Below the pieces are notes generated by a model, which was not told the origin of the DNA, did no database searches, and saw only the letters and a list, made by a program, of their open reading frames with translations. DNA of 21,751 bases from Clostridia bacterium (lineage in GTDB: Bacteria; Bacillota; Clostridia; Oscillospirales; CAG-272): assembly GCA_017625275.1 (NCBI GenBank), contig JAGALI010000145.1, positions 1 to 21,751 of the forward strand, written 5' to 3'. Positions 1 through 7,624 of this stretch are shown piece by piece (positions within the stretch are counted from its first letter, which is position 1; each line of letters begins with the position of its first letter). The position numbers were made by a program, and so were the translations under genes.

Positions 1-395
1 GCTTCCTCAAGGGTTACGGACATAGGCTTTTCGCAAAGGACGTTTACTCCCTTCTTAAGAGCATAAATTGTGCACTCTGCGTGTGTTCTGTTATATGTAC
101 AAATAGAAACTGCATCAAGATCCTTTTCAGCATCAAGAAGCTCCTTGTGTGAAAGGTAGCATCTTGCATTTGGAAGCTCCCACTTTTCGGCGAATTTTTG
201 TGCCTTTCCAGGTACAAGGTCTGCAAGAGCAACAAGCTCAACATCATCCATTTCCTTATATCTGTTTGCGTGAGCGTCTGCAATCCAACCAGTTCCGATA
301 ATTGCAACCTTAAGCTTTCTTTCTGATTCGATTTTTTCCTTTTGAGGAGCATTTTTAAATTCGTTCATAATGCTCATACTATCTTTTTTAGCCAT
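1..395 (-). CDS. Gfo/Idh/MocA-family NAD(P)-dependent oxidoreductase, 3' part cut off by window edge
   Basis: Only the first 131 codons lie in the window. After a charged leader of about 27 residues the translation gives a Rossmann fold start, LKVAIIGTGWIADAHANRY (about residues 28-46), and later LCEKPMSVTLEEA, the EKP motif that holds the catalytic lysine region of this family. Members oxidise or epimerise sugars, inositols or sugar alcohols with a bound nicotinamide cofactor; the substrate cannot be read from the N-terminal half. The start is the ATG at 393-395, preceded by GGAGGG. It is divergent from the GH35 beta-galactosidase with its own promoter, which suggests a role in the same carbohydrate pathway. 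The N-terminal extension before the Rossmann fold is somewhat longer than usual. The family call is secure; the substrate is unknown. Confidence 0.93.
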   Translation of the reverse strand, partial: MAKKDSMSIMNEFKNAPQKEKIESERKLKVAIIGTGWIADAHANRYKEMDDVELVALADLVPGKAQKFAEKWELPNARCYLSHKELLDAEKDLDAVSICTYNRTHAECTIYALKKGVNVLCEKPMSVTLEE

Positions 396-430
396 AATAA
401 ATCCCTCCACTTAGCTTTATAGCTATTCTT

Positions 431-460
431 ATTTTAACATTAGTAAATGTTAAATGTCAA
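431..460 (-). promoter_or_regulatory. Promoter of the Gfo/Idh/MocA gene
   Basis: Reading the minus strand there is TTGACA (455-460), an 18-bp spacer and TAAAAT (431-436), upstream of the ATG at 395. The -35 box is a perfect consensus match. The spacer is almost filled by the palindrome at 434-453. Confidence 0.7.
434..453. promoter_or_regulatory. Candidate operator: perfect palindrome inside the promoter
   Basis: TTAACATTAGTAAATGTTAA is two perfect 8-bp arms around a 4-bp centre. It covers the spacer and part of the -10 box of the minus-strand promoter and lies 44 bp upstream of the -35 box of the divergent GH35 promoter. A dimeric repressor bound here would block the oxidoreductase promoter. 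I do not recognise the operator family: it lacks the central CG usual for LacI-type sites. Confidence 0.5.
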
Positions 461-496
461 TGCAGTTTATAAAATTTATAAATTATGTTGCATTGC

Positions 497-525
497 TTGA
501 AATTAGTGAGAATTTGTAGTAAAAT
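497..525 (+). promoter_or_regulatory. Promoter of the GH35 beta-galactosidase gene
   Basis: TTGAAA (497-502), a 17-bp spacer and TAAAAT (520-525), followed by an AAGGAG ribosome binding site (542-547) and the ATG at 554. Confidence 0.7.
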
Positions 526-553
526 TAAATTAATATAATTTAAGGAGATTTTT

Positions 554-2293
554 ATGGATTTTAAAATCGTTGGAAACAAATTTATAAAGGATGGCGAGGA
601 AATTAAGATTATTTCTGGCGCTGTCCACTATTTTAGAAATATGCCAGACACCTGGCGCGATATTTTCAAAAAAATGAAAGCCATGGGACTTAACTGTGTT
701 GAAATCTATTGTGCCTGGAATATGCACGAAAAGAAAATCGGCGAATTTGACTTTTCGTCAAATCTTGACATAAGAAGCTTTATTAAGATTGCAAATGAGG
801 AGGGGCTTATGGCGATTGTCCGTCCTGGTCCATACATTTGCGCTGAATGGGAATTTGGTGGTCTTCCTTGGTGGCTTCAAGCAATGGACGACATGGAAAT
901 TCGTTGCTCGAATCCTATCTACATGAAGCATTTTGAGAACTATCTTGCTCATCTTTTTGACCAAATTCGTGACCTTCTTTTCACAAATGGTGGCCCTATA
1001 ATTATGCTTCAATGTGAAAACGAATACGGCTACTATGGTGACGATAAGGAATATCTAAAGAGCCTTCACGACATTTACAGAAGGCACGGAATTGATGTTC
1101 CACTTTTCACCTCTGATGGAACAAGCGAGGCAAATCTTCTTGACGGAGCTATTGAGGGCTGTCTTGCAACGCTCAATTTCGGTTCAAGGGTCGAGGAGAG
1201 CTTTAAGGCTCACGACAAGCTATTCCCTGACTCTCCAAAAATGTGTATGGAGATGTGGAACGGCTGGTTTGATGCGTGGGGAGATGGCTTCCACCACACC
1301 ACAAGCGCTGAAAATTACGCGCAGGTTGTCGATGATATGCTTCGTCGTGGTAGTCTTAATATGTATATGTTTATCGGTGGCACAAACTTTGGCTTCACAA
1401 GCGGAGCTAACCACTACGATAAGTTTAAGCCCGATGTAACAAGCTACGACTACGACGCTATGCTCACCGAATGTGGCGATGTTACTCCAAAATATATGGC
1501 TGTGCGTGAGGTTATTAAAAAATATACTAAAAAGGAGCTTCCACCTGTTCCAGAAAATCGCAGAAAGCTTGGCTATGGCAAGGTAGTGCTCACACAGAGT
1601 GGCGGACTTTTTGACAACCTTGACAACCTTTCTACACCTATTTTCTCAAATGTTCCAAAATGTATGGAGTATTATGGACAGGGCTACGGCTATATTGCCT
1701 ACACCACGAAATTAAACCGTGATTATGTAAACGCACCTCTTTATTTTGCCGACCTTGGCGACAGAGCTCAAATTTACATAAATGACACTCTTAACGGAAT
1801 TGTTTACATAAATGATGACGAGCTCAAAACGACTATAAACGCCAAAAAGGGCGACACTCTTACCATTCTAGTCGAGAATATGGGTAGAGCGAACTTTGGC
1901 CCTAAAATGATGCGTAAAAAGGGCATCGCAGGCAGATGTCTTATCGGCGACAACATTATTCACTTTGGCTGGAATGCTTATCCACTCCCTATGACAAATC
2001 TTGATAAGGTTGTCTATGGAAAGGAGTTTAATGAGCCAAGTGGCTTTTATAAGGGCAATTTTGAAATTGATGATGTGGCTGACACATTTATCTATGTTGA
2101 CAATTTCACAAAGGGCTTTGTGACAATTAACGGCTTTAATCTTGGTAGATACTGGGAGATAGGTCCACAAAAAAGCCTTTATGTCCCTGCCTCTGTTTTG
2201 AAAAAGGGCGAAAATGAAATTGTTATATTTGAGTCTGACGGACTAAAGGGTGAGCCCCTTGTCGAATTTAAGGACTTCCCAACGCTACAATAA
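554..2293 (+). CDS. Glycoside hydrolase family 35 beta-galactosidase (cytoplasmic)
   Basis: A 579-residue protein that should release terminal beta-galactose from oligosaccharides by a retaining mechanism. The N-terminal TIM barrel carries the GH35 signatures: GAVHYFR (22-28), PGPYICAEWEFGGLPWWL (91-108), and GPIIMLQCENEYGYYG (147-162) with acid/base Glu157. Glu233 in CMEMWNGWFD is the expected nucleophile. The C-terminal jelly-roll part contains the conserved GFNLGRYWEIGPQKSLYVP stretch. There is no signal peptide, so it acts on imported sugars. At 579 residues it is a compact bacterial form. The ATG at 554 has AAGGAG seven bases upstream. It is monocistronic, between its own promoter and a hairpin terminator. 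Exact linkage preference (beta-1,3, 1,4 or 1,6) cannot be read from sequence. Confidence 0.95.
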   Translation: MDFKIVGNKFIKDGEEIKIISGAVHYFRNMPDTWRDIFKKMKAMGLNCVEIYCAWNMHEKKIGEFDFSSNLDIRSFIKIANEEGLMAIVRPGPYICAEWEFGGLPWWLQAMDDMEIRCSNPIYMKHFENYLAHLFDQIRDLLFTNGGPIIMLQCENEYGYYGDDKEYLKSLHDIYRRHGIDVPLFTSDGTSEANLLDGAIEGCLATLNFGSRVEESFKAHDKLFPDSPKMCMEMWNGWFDAWGDGFHHTTSAENYAQVVDDMLRRGSLNMYMFIGGTNFGFTSGANHYDKFKPDVTSYDYDAMLTECGDVTPKYMAVREVIKKYTKKELPPVPENRRKLGYGKVVLTQSGGLFDNLDNLSTPIFSNVPKCMEYYGQGYGYIAYTTKLNRDYVNAPLYFADLGDRAQIYINDTLNGIVYINDDELKTTINAKKGDTLTILVENMGRANFGPKMMRKKGIAGRCLIGDNIIHFGWNAYPLPMTNLDKVVYGKEFNEPSGFYKGNFEIDDVADTFIYVDNFTKGFVTINGFNLGRYWEIGPQKSLYVPASVLKKGENEIVIFESDGLKGEPLVEFKDFPTLQ

Positions 2294-2357
2294 CAAAAGC
2301 CGAGCATTAGCATTGTGCCCTAAGACATAACGCGTCCATGTAAGTAATATTTCTTCA

Positions 2358-2393
2358 AAAAAGACACAGCCAAACGGCCGTGTCTTTTATTTT
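2358..2393. terminator. Bidirectional rho-independent terminator between convergent genes
   Basis: AAAGACAC (2360-2367) pairs with GTGTCTTT (2380-2387); an inner GCC/GGC extends the stem past one mismatch around the loop AAAC. T-rich tracts lie on both sides, so it can end both the GH35 gene (plus) and the protease operon (minus). Confidence 0.8.
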
Positions 2394-3419
2394 TTATGCT
2401 TGTGGAACAGATTGCTGTCCATTATTAAATGGCTCATATTCATAGCCGATTAGCTTAAAATACTCGTAAATTTTTTCAACTGGGATAGCATACGAGCCCT
2501 CACTTGTGCCGTCATCCTTAATCGCACCTGCGTAGTTAACACCTATTACATTTAGCTCCTTATCCAGAAGCGCACCACCACTTGAGCCACTATTTATGTA
2601 TGCGTCGTGATGCAGAGTATCAAAGCTTACATTACATTCAGTAACATCTGAGCCTGTAATTTTTACTCTTCCGTAGTTTGTTATCTTTCCAACGGTTATA
2701 GTATTTGGCTGACCCTGTGGCTGACCAAGTGACACAACCATGTTACCGATTTCCTTGTTGCCCTCCTCAAGGTCAAGCACAGTATACTTATCCTGACTTG
2801 TGAACTTCAGAAGCGCAAGGTCATAATCAGCGCGTGCACTCTCTAGCACGAGAGTTGCCAAATACTTATTTCCTGCGTAATCAGTTACATAGTACTTTAT
2901 TTGATTTGATTTATCGGCAAGCTCCTTGTGATAAACGACATGATTATTTGTAAGGAAATAATATTCGCCATTTGAATAGTCGATTATAACACCACTTCCG
3001 TTTGATTTTCCCATCTCAACGCTAAAGGCATAGCCCTTATTTGAGTAAACGGCTTCAACAGCAACATTCGCCTTCATAGCCTCTGTGCTGACTAAATTAA
3101 GAATGTCAGCAAAGCTGATTTCTCCACAGGTGGAGCAAATTCCACGCACAAAGGTGTGGGCAGCTGTTGGGTTTATAAAATCGTCTATATATTCATAGCC
3201 ACACGCACAAATATTGCGAGTGTATCCCTTTTGGTCGCATATAGATGGAACTACCGTTTTTGTAAAGCTGTGCTCATGCTTTATTTCATCGCTTGTCGAC
3301 GAGCTGGTTGCACTTGAGCCAGATGATGACTCATCGTCTATTAAGCCATCAAAAAGCGTACAAGAGGACATCGCAAGCATTAAAAACGCGAGCACTACAA
3401 GTAATATTCTTTTTCTCAT
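2394..3419 (-). CDS. Trypsin-like (S1/HtrA-like) serine protease, predicted lipoprotein
   Basis: A 341-residue exported protein. Residues 1-19 form a signal peptide ending in a lipobox-like MSSC with Cys20. A Ser-rich low-complexity linker follows (about 31-43). Next is a small His/Cys module (about 48-101) with CACG and CSTCG pairs, which may bind metal. The protease domain (about 110-330) shows the full triad: His160 in LTNNHVV, Asp200 in YDLALLKF and Ser280 in NSGSSGGALLD. There is no PDZ domain after it, unlike DegP. It is the last gene of a three-gene operon, starting 12 bp after the sodium symporter stop with an AGGGG site before the ATG. Protease class and location are well supported; the substrate is unknown. 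Confidence 0.9.
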   Translation of the reverse strand: MRKRILLVVLAFLMLAMSSCTLFDGLIDDESSSGSSATSSSTSDEIKHEHSFTKTVVPSICDQKGYTRNICACGYEYIDDFINPTAAHTFVRGICSTCGEISFADILNLVSTEAMKANVAVEAVYSNKGYAFSVEMGKSNGSGVIIDYSNGEYYFLTNNHVVYHKELADKSNQIKYYVTDYAGNKYLATLVLESARADYDLALLKFTSQDKYTVLDLEEGNKEIGNMVVSLGQPQGQPNTITVGKITNYGRVKITGSDVTECNVSFDTLHHDAYINSGSSGGALLDKELNVIGVNYAGAIKDDGTSEGSYAIPVEKIYEYFKLIGYEYEPFNNGQQSVPQA

Positions 3420-3431
3420 TTTATTCCCCTT

Positions 3432-4829
3432 TTAACCAATAAAGGTTGATACAATTCCGTATATCAGAAGTGCGCCAACAATTACTGGAAGAACAAATCT
3501 CATATAGGTTTTCATCCATTTTTGAACCTTTAAGCCCTTGCCAAAATTCGCTTCCTCCATAAAGCTTTCAAAGCCCCAGCCGATTTTGTTAGTACAGAAG
3601 ATTACAAAGATGAGAGAGCCGGCAGGTAAGATAATTTGGCTTACCAAAAAGTCCTCTATATCCATTATGTTTTTGCCACCGATTGTAAGTCCTGACCAAG
3701 CATTAGAGCCTAGAATACAAGGAATCGAAAGGACAAATAATGCCACTCCACAAATTATGCTTGTCTTTATCTTTGACCATTCTGTTAGCTCCTGAACGCA
3801 GGACATAATGTTTTGGAAAACGGCAAGGATTGTAGAGAATGCCGCAAAGGTCATAAACAAGAAGAAAAGTGTTCCCCATAGTCTACCTGCAGGCATATTT
3901 ATAAATACATTTGGTAGAGTCTTAAAAATAAGACCTGGACCTGCTGTTTGTGCAAGAATTTGGTCGGTTGGTAATGTGTCGTTACCCATATAGGTAAAGA
4001 ACGCAGGGAAAATTATAAGTCCTGAGCTTATTGCAACAAAGGTATCAAGCACAGCAATATTAACGCTTTCGCCAAGCAAGGACCTGTCCTTGCCAATAAA
4101 GCTTCCAAATATTGCCATTGAGCCCATACCAAGGCTTAAGGTAAAGAAGGACTGGTTCATCGCAGCAACGATAATGTTAAATATTCCAGCCTCTCTTATT
4201 CTATCCATATTAGGAATCAAATAGAATGAAAGACCCTCCTTTGCCCCGTCAAGCGTGAAGCCGTGAATTACAAGAACTATAATTAGCGTAAGAAGCGCAA
4301 GCATCATTATCTTTGAAACCTTTTCAAGTCCCTTTTGCATATTGAACGAGCAAACAAGGAAGCCAAAGGTAACAACTATTGCAACAAACAAAATTAGCAC
4401 CCAGGGTTGAGATAGCATTTCGCCATATACTGCGTTTACCTCAACAGCCGAGCTCATTCCCTCGAACTTTCCTGTGAGCATATAAACAAAATATTGAAGC
4501 ATCCAGCCTGTAACTGAGGTATAGTACATCATAAGAAGCACATTTCCCCCAAGAGCGACGTAGCCGTGTGCATGCCATTTGTGTCCTGGCTTTTCAAGCT
4601 GTTGATACAGCTTTACAGGGCTTTTGCCAGATGCCCTTCCCATTGAAAACTCCATAGTCATAATAGGGATTCCCATTATAACTAAAAATAGCAAATATAT
4701 TAGTACGAAAAATCCACCGCCATTTTGAGCTGTAACGGTTGGAAATTTCCATACATTTCCGATTCCGATAGCACACCCAGCGCTAATCAGAATGAAGCCC
4801 AGACGACTTCCAAGCCTTTCTCTTTCCAT
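3432..4829 (-). CDS. Neurotransmitter:sodium symporter (NSS/SNF) family transporter
   Basis: A 465-residue polytopic membrane protein. The TM1 region GFILISAGCAIGIGNVWKFP (11-30), followed by NGGGFF and the GIPIMTMEFSMGR stretch in TM2, is diagnostic for the LeuT-fold NSS family. Bacterial members couple sodium entry to uptake of amino acids such as leucine, tryptophan or tyrosine. Asn25 aligns with a sodium ligand of LeuT (Asn27). The hydrophobicity pattern fits 11-12 helices, normal for bacterial forms. Its ATG (4827-4829) overlaps the stop of the preceding acetyltransferase by one base (TAATG on the coding strand), with GGAGG just upstream, so translation is probably coupled. The amino-acid substrate cannot be predicted. 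Confidence 0.95.
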   Translation of the reverse strand: MERERLGSRLGFILISAGCAIGIGNVWKFPTVTAQNGGGFFVLIYLLFLVIMGIPIMTMEFSMGRASGKSPVKLYQQLEKPGHKWHAHGYVALGGNVLLMMYYTSVTGWMLQYFVYMLTGKFEGMSSAVEVNAVYGEMLSQPWVLILFVAIVVTFGFLVCSFNMQKGLEKVSKIMMLALLTLIIVLVIHGFTLDGAKEGLSFYLIPNMDRIREAGIFNIIVAAMNQSFFTLSLGMGSMAIFGSFIGKDRSLLGESVNIAVLDTFVAISSGLIIFPAFFTYMGNDTLPTDQILAQTAGPGLIFKTLPNVFINMPAGRLWGTLFFLFMTFAAFSTILAVFQNIMSCVQELTEWSKIKTSIICGVALFVLSIPCILGSNAWSGLTIGGKNIMDIEDFLVSQIILPAGSLIFVIFCTNKIGWGFESFMEEANFGKGLKVQKWMKTYMRFVLPVIVGALLIYGIVSTFIG

Positions 4830-5449
4830 TATTCCTCCAAATTACCAGCTTCAATTTGAGCCCTTGATGCACGCCTTATCATTTTATAATATGGCAAGCC
4901 AGTAAATCCGGAAAACTCAAAAAGCTTCTCAAAATCATGTGCCTCGTAAACTGAAATTGCACGAGCATTATCGGTAAGGCAATCAAGATATACATCCTTT
5001 TCCTTGTCAATCTCTTCAAGAATCAAGTCAAGCATTGCGCTACCAACGCCCTTGCCACGATAAAGCTCGTCAACACAAAGGTTGGCAATGTAATAGCCCT
5101 CTGGAAGCGCCTCCATTGGGATAAAGTACTCCATCATAACCTTTTGGAAGCTTTCATCAATCATTACATTAGCCTTTTCAAACGAGTCAATAAACGCGCC
5201 AAGATTAATGCTGATTGGCGAAGGCACTATTACTATAACAGCTATAATTTGATTATCTAGCAATGCTATATAAATATTATTCTTATTATATATCGTATCG
5301 GCCTCTATCATAAATGGCAAAATTTCCTTAGCAGAGGTGGTGCTTTGTCCAAAGAAGTGAGGAAAAATATAATTGTCTGTTTCGTATATAAGTCTTGATA
5401 CCTGCGTTAGGTCATCGCCCTCAGCAAGCTTTCTTACTTGTATATCCAT
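4829..5449 (-). CDS. GNAT family N-acetyltransferase
   Basis: A 206-residue soluble protein with a GNAT core. The acetyl-CoA-binding motif A is clear in ANLCVDELYRGKGVGSAML (about 122-140), with the R-G-K-G-V-G loop that grips the pyrophosphate of acetyl-CoA. LTDNARAISVYEAHDFEK is the usual C-terminal helix-strand of the fold. The acceptor (a small amine, amino acid or protein terminus) is unknown. It is the first gene of the operon with the NSS transporter and the secreted protease, behind a near-perfect promoter. The ATG at 5447-5449 is preceded by AGGAAA. Pairing with an amino-acid symporter weakly suggests an amino-acid-like substrate, which is inference only. Confidence 0.88.
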   Translation of the reverse strand: MDIQVRKLAEGDDLTQVSRLIYETDNYIFPHFFGQSTTSAKEILPFMIEADTIYNKNNIYIALLDNQIIAVIVIVPSPISINLGAFIDSFEKANVMIDESFQKVMMEYFIPMEALPEGYYIANLCVDELYRGKGVGSAMLDLILEEIDKEKDVYLDCLTDNARAISVYEAHDFEKLFEFSGFTGLPYYKMIRRASRAQIEAGNLEE

Positions 5450-5486
5450 AAATATTTCCTTTATGCTATATTTTTAAAAATTAGTT

Positions 5487-5500
5487 TTGCGCAAGCGCAA
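5487..5500. promoter_or_regulatory. Palindrome in the 5' leader of the acetyltransferase operon
   Basis: TTGCGCAAGCGCAA is two perfect 6-bp arms around AA, 9 bp downstream of the -10 box and 37 bp upstream of the start codon. It may be an operator placed at the transcription start, or a small RNA hairpin. No T-tract follows, so it is not a terminator. Confidence 0.45.
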
Positions 5501-5509
5501 TATATAAAA

Positions 5510-5538
5510 ATTATATCACACGCGAGAGGCATTGTCAA
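5510..5538 (-). promoter_or_regulatory. Strong promoter of the GNAT-NSS-protease operon
   Basis: On the minus strand: TTGACA (5533-5538), a 17-bp spacer and TATAAT (5510-5515). Both hexamers match the housekeeping sigma factor consensus exactly. Confidence 0.85.
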
Positions 5539-5715
5539 GATTTATATGTGTCTGCCATCGTTTTTAAATATATGTTCATATGATAAATTGATTATATGTT
5601 GCTGTTTTTTAGGCTCTTTTTATATATTTGGGGCGTTTTTTGTACTGGTGGACCGGCTGAGGAGCTTGGTAAAGCCCTCTGTATTTGTATTTTTACAAAA
5701 AATAGCAAAAAAATA
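5539..5715. other. Divergent intergenic region without a recognisable gene
   Basis: The intergenic gap between the acetyltransferase start and the ddh start is about 320 bp, with promoters at both ends. The middle is very AT-rich except for a GC-richer island at about 5641-5685. A plus-strand open frame of 93 codons (5438-5719) crosses the region and the promoter. It overlaps the start of the acetyltransferase, has a composition typical of translated AT-rich spacer, and I do not consider it a gene. Confidence 0.5.
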
Positions 5716-5744
5716 TTGAATGTAAAGAAAGTGTGTGATAAAAT
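5716..5744 (+). promoter_or_regulatory. Promoter of the diaminopimelate dehydrogenase gene
   Basis: TTGAAT (5716-5721), a 17-bp spacer and TAAAAT (5739-5744), with an extended -10 TGA directly in front. AGGAGAG at about 5761 precedes the ATG at 5772. Confidence 0.7.
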
Positions 5745-5771
5745 ATTTTTATATTGATTTAGGAGAGTCTT

Positions 5772-6749
5772 ATGATTAGAATTGGTATTTATGGCTATGG
5801 CAATCTTGGTCGAGGCATTGAGAGTGCTATTGCTCAGAATAATGATATGGAGCTTGCTTGTGTGTTCACTCGCCGTGACCCAACAAGCGTTAAGATAAAT
5901 ACAAAGGGTGCGATGGTGCTTCACTCATCTGAGGTGACCAAAATGACTGACAAAATTGATGTTATGGTCATTTGTGGTGGAAGTGCTACCGACCTTCCAG
6001 AGCAAACACCTTATCTTGCTAAGTATTTTAATGTAATTGATAGCTTTGACACTCACGCAAAAATCCCTGAGCATTTTGATAGAGTTAACAAAAGCGCCAT
6101 CGAAAATGGTAAGGTTGCCATGATTTCTGTTGGCTGGGACCCTGGTATGTTTTCTCTTAACAGAATGTATGCTGGCGCAATTTTGCCAGACGGCAAGGAT
6201 TATACCTTCTGGGGCAAGGGCGTTTCCCAAGGTCACTCTGATGCCATTCGCAGAATTGATGGTGTGCTTGACGCAAAGCAGTATACAATACCTGTAGATA
6301 GTGCGCTTGAGGCTGTTCGCTCAGGCTCTAATCCAGAGCTTACAACAAGACAAAAGCACACAAGAGAATGCTTTGTTGTGGCAGAGGAGGGCGCTGACCT
6401 TACAAAGATAGAAAATGAAATTAAAGCTATGCCAAATTACTTTGCCGATTACGACACAACAGTTCACTTTATCACAAGGGACGAGCTTGTAAAAAACCAT
6501 TCTGGTATTCCTCATGGTGGCTTTGTTATTCGCTGTGGTGTTACAGGAAATGGCAACAAGCATATAATTGAGTATAGCTTGAAGCTTGATTCAAACCCTG
6601 AGTTTACTGCGTCTGTAATTGTAGCGTACGCTCGTGCCGTTGCAAGGCTCGCGCGCGAGGGCGCTTGTGGCTGTAAAACTGTTTTTGACATTGCGCCTGC
6701 CTATCTTTCACCAAAGAGTGGTGCAGAGCTTAGAAAAGAGCTTCTATAA
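5772..6749 (+). CDS. ddh: meso-Diaminopimelate D-dehydrogenase
   Basis: A 325-residue cytoplasmic NADP-dependent enzyme that converts tetrahydrodipicolinate, ammonia and NADPH to meso-diaminopimelate in one step. This supplies peptidoglycan crosslinking and lysine, bypassing the succinylase or acetylase routes. The N-terminus has the Rossmann loop GYGNLGRGIE (8-17). Characteristic Ddh stretches follow: VGWDPGMFSLNR and FWGKGVSQGHSDAIRRIDG, which form part of the diaminopimelate pocket. Length matches the family (about 320-330). The ATG is preceded by AGGAGAG. It stands alone between its own promoter and a GC-rich terminator, not in a lys/dap operon. The product identification is firm; direction in vivo (synthesis) is from family knowledge. 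Confidence 0.95.
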   Translation: MIRIGIYGYGNLGRGIESAIAQNNDMELACVFTRRDPTSVKINTKGAMVLHSSEVTKMTDKIDVMVICGGSATDLPEQTPYLAKYFNVIDSFDTHAKIPEHFDRVNKSAIENGKVAMISVGWDPGMFSLNRMYAGAILPDGKDYTFWGKGVSQGHSDAIRRIDGVLDAKQYTIPVDSALEAVRSGSNPELTTRQKHTRECFVVAEEGADLTKIENEIKAMPNYFADYDTTVHFITRDELVKNHSGIPHGGFVIRCGVTGNGNKHIIEYSLKLDSNPEFTASVIVAYARAVARLAREGACGCKTVFDIAPAYLSPKSGAELRKELL

Positions 6750-6756
6750 TAAATCA

Positions 6757-6785
6757 GGCACGCCTCGCGTGCCTTTTTATTTTTG
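6757..6785 (+). terminator. Rho-independent terminator of ddh
   Basis: Perfect 7-bp GC-rich stem GGCACGC/GCGTGCC (6757-6763 and 6767-6773), loop CTC, followed by TTTTTATTTTT. Confidence 0.9.
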
Positions 6786-6811
6786 TCAAATTTTCTAGAT
6801 TTGAATAGAAT
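6783..6811 (+). promoter_or_regulatory. Promoter of the ZIP transporter gene
   Basis: TTGTCA (6783-6788), a 17-bp spacer and TAGAAT (6806-6811). The -35 box sits in the T-tract of the preceding terminator, so transcription restarts immediately after ddh. Confidence 0.6.
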
Positions 6812-6842
6812 AATAAAAGATTATTGTATTTGAGGTGAGAAT

Positions 6843-7622
6843 TTGACTTTTGAGATAGCTCGTGGCGTTTTAATACCCTTTGTCGGAACCAGCCTTGGCG
6901 CTATGTGCGTTTTCTTTATGAAAAGGGGTATAAGCGATGGTGCAACGCGTGCATTAAACGGCTTTGCTGGTGGGGTTATGGTTGCTGCGTCTGTTTGGAG
7001 CCTTTTGATTCCTTCTATGAGTGCATCAAGTGCTATGGGACGGCTTTCATTTATACCAGCTGTCGTCGGTTTCTTTGCTGGAATTTTATTTCTTTTATTT
7101 CTTGATAAGGCAGTGCCTCATACGCACATAAACAATCAAAGTGAGGGGCCTCGCAGTCGTATGGGTAAAAACGCATTGCTTTTCTTTGCTATAACCCTAC
7201 ACAACATTCCAGAGGGTGTTGCGATAGGTGTGGTTTTTGCGTCGTTTTTGGCAGGAGGTGTCGATGTTTCGCTTGCAGAGGCGACTGCGCTTTCTGTTGG
7301 AATTGCAATTCAAAATTTGCCAGAGGGTGCTATAATTTCAATGCCGCTTTGTCCTAAGCTAGGCAAGGGAAGGTCGTTTTTGTACGGCGTTGTATCGGGA
7401 GCTGTAGAGCCAATTGCAGCGCTTATTACCATTTTGCTTGCGGAGCTTTTATTGCCAGTATTCCCATATCTTTTAAGCTTTGCAGCAGGCGCTATGATAT
7501 TCGTTGTGGTTGAGGAGCTAATACCAGAGATGACAAATGGAGACCACAGTGCTGACATTGGAACTATTATGTTTGCCCTTGGCTTTTCAATCATGATGTC
7601 GATGGATGTGGCGCTAGGATAA
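6843..7622 (+). CDS. ZIP family divalent metal transporter
   Basis: A 259-residue membrane protein of the bacterial ZIP/GufA type, which moves zinc or related divalent cations into the cytoplasm. Two metal-site helices are visible: ITLHNIPEGVAIGV (TM4) and GIAIQNLPEGAIISMPL (TM5). The C-terminal AAGAMIFVVVEELIPE is also conserved in the family. Between TM3 and TM4 a short His-containing loop (PHTHINNQ) may face the metal. Eight helices are expected and fit the hydrophobic pattern. The start is a TTG at 6843-6845, chosen because GAGGTGAG lies just upstream and because starting at the next ATG (6903) would cut into TM1. It is monocistronic. The metal (Zn, Fe, Mn) is not determined by sequence. 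Confidence 0.92.
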   Translation: MTFEIARGVLIPFVGTSLGAMCVFFMKRGISDGATRALNGFAGGVMVAASVWSLLIPSMSASSAMGRLSFIPAVVGFFAGILFLLFLDKAVPHTHINNQSEGPRSRMGKNALLFFAITLHNIPEGVAIGVVFASFLAGGVDVSLAEATALSVGIAIQNLPEGAIISMPLCPKLGKGRSFLYGVVSGAVEPIAALITILLAELLLPVFPYLLSFAAGAMIFVVVEELIPEMTNGDHSADIGTIMFALGFSIMMSMDVALG

Positions 7623-7624
7623 GA

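Noticed and set aside
5438..5719. 93-codon plus-strand open frame in the acetyltransferase-ddh spacer
   Set aside because: It overlaps the divergent promoter and the start of the acetyltransferase, has no clear ribosome binding site, and its Ile/Phe/Lys-rich composition is that of translated AT-rich spacer.
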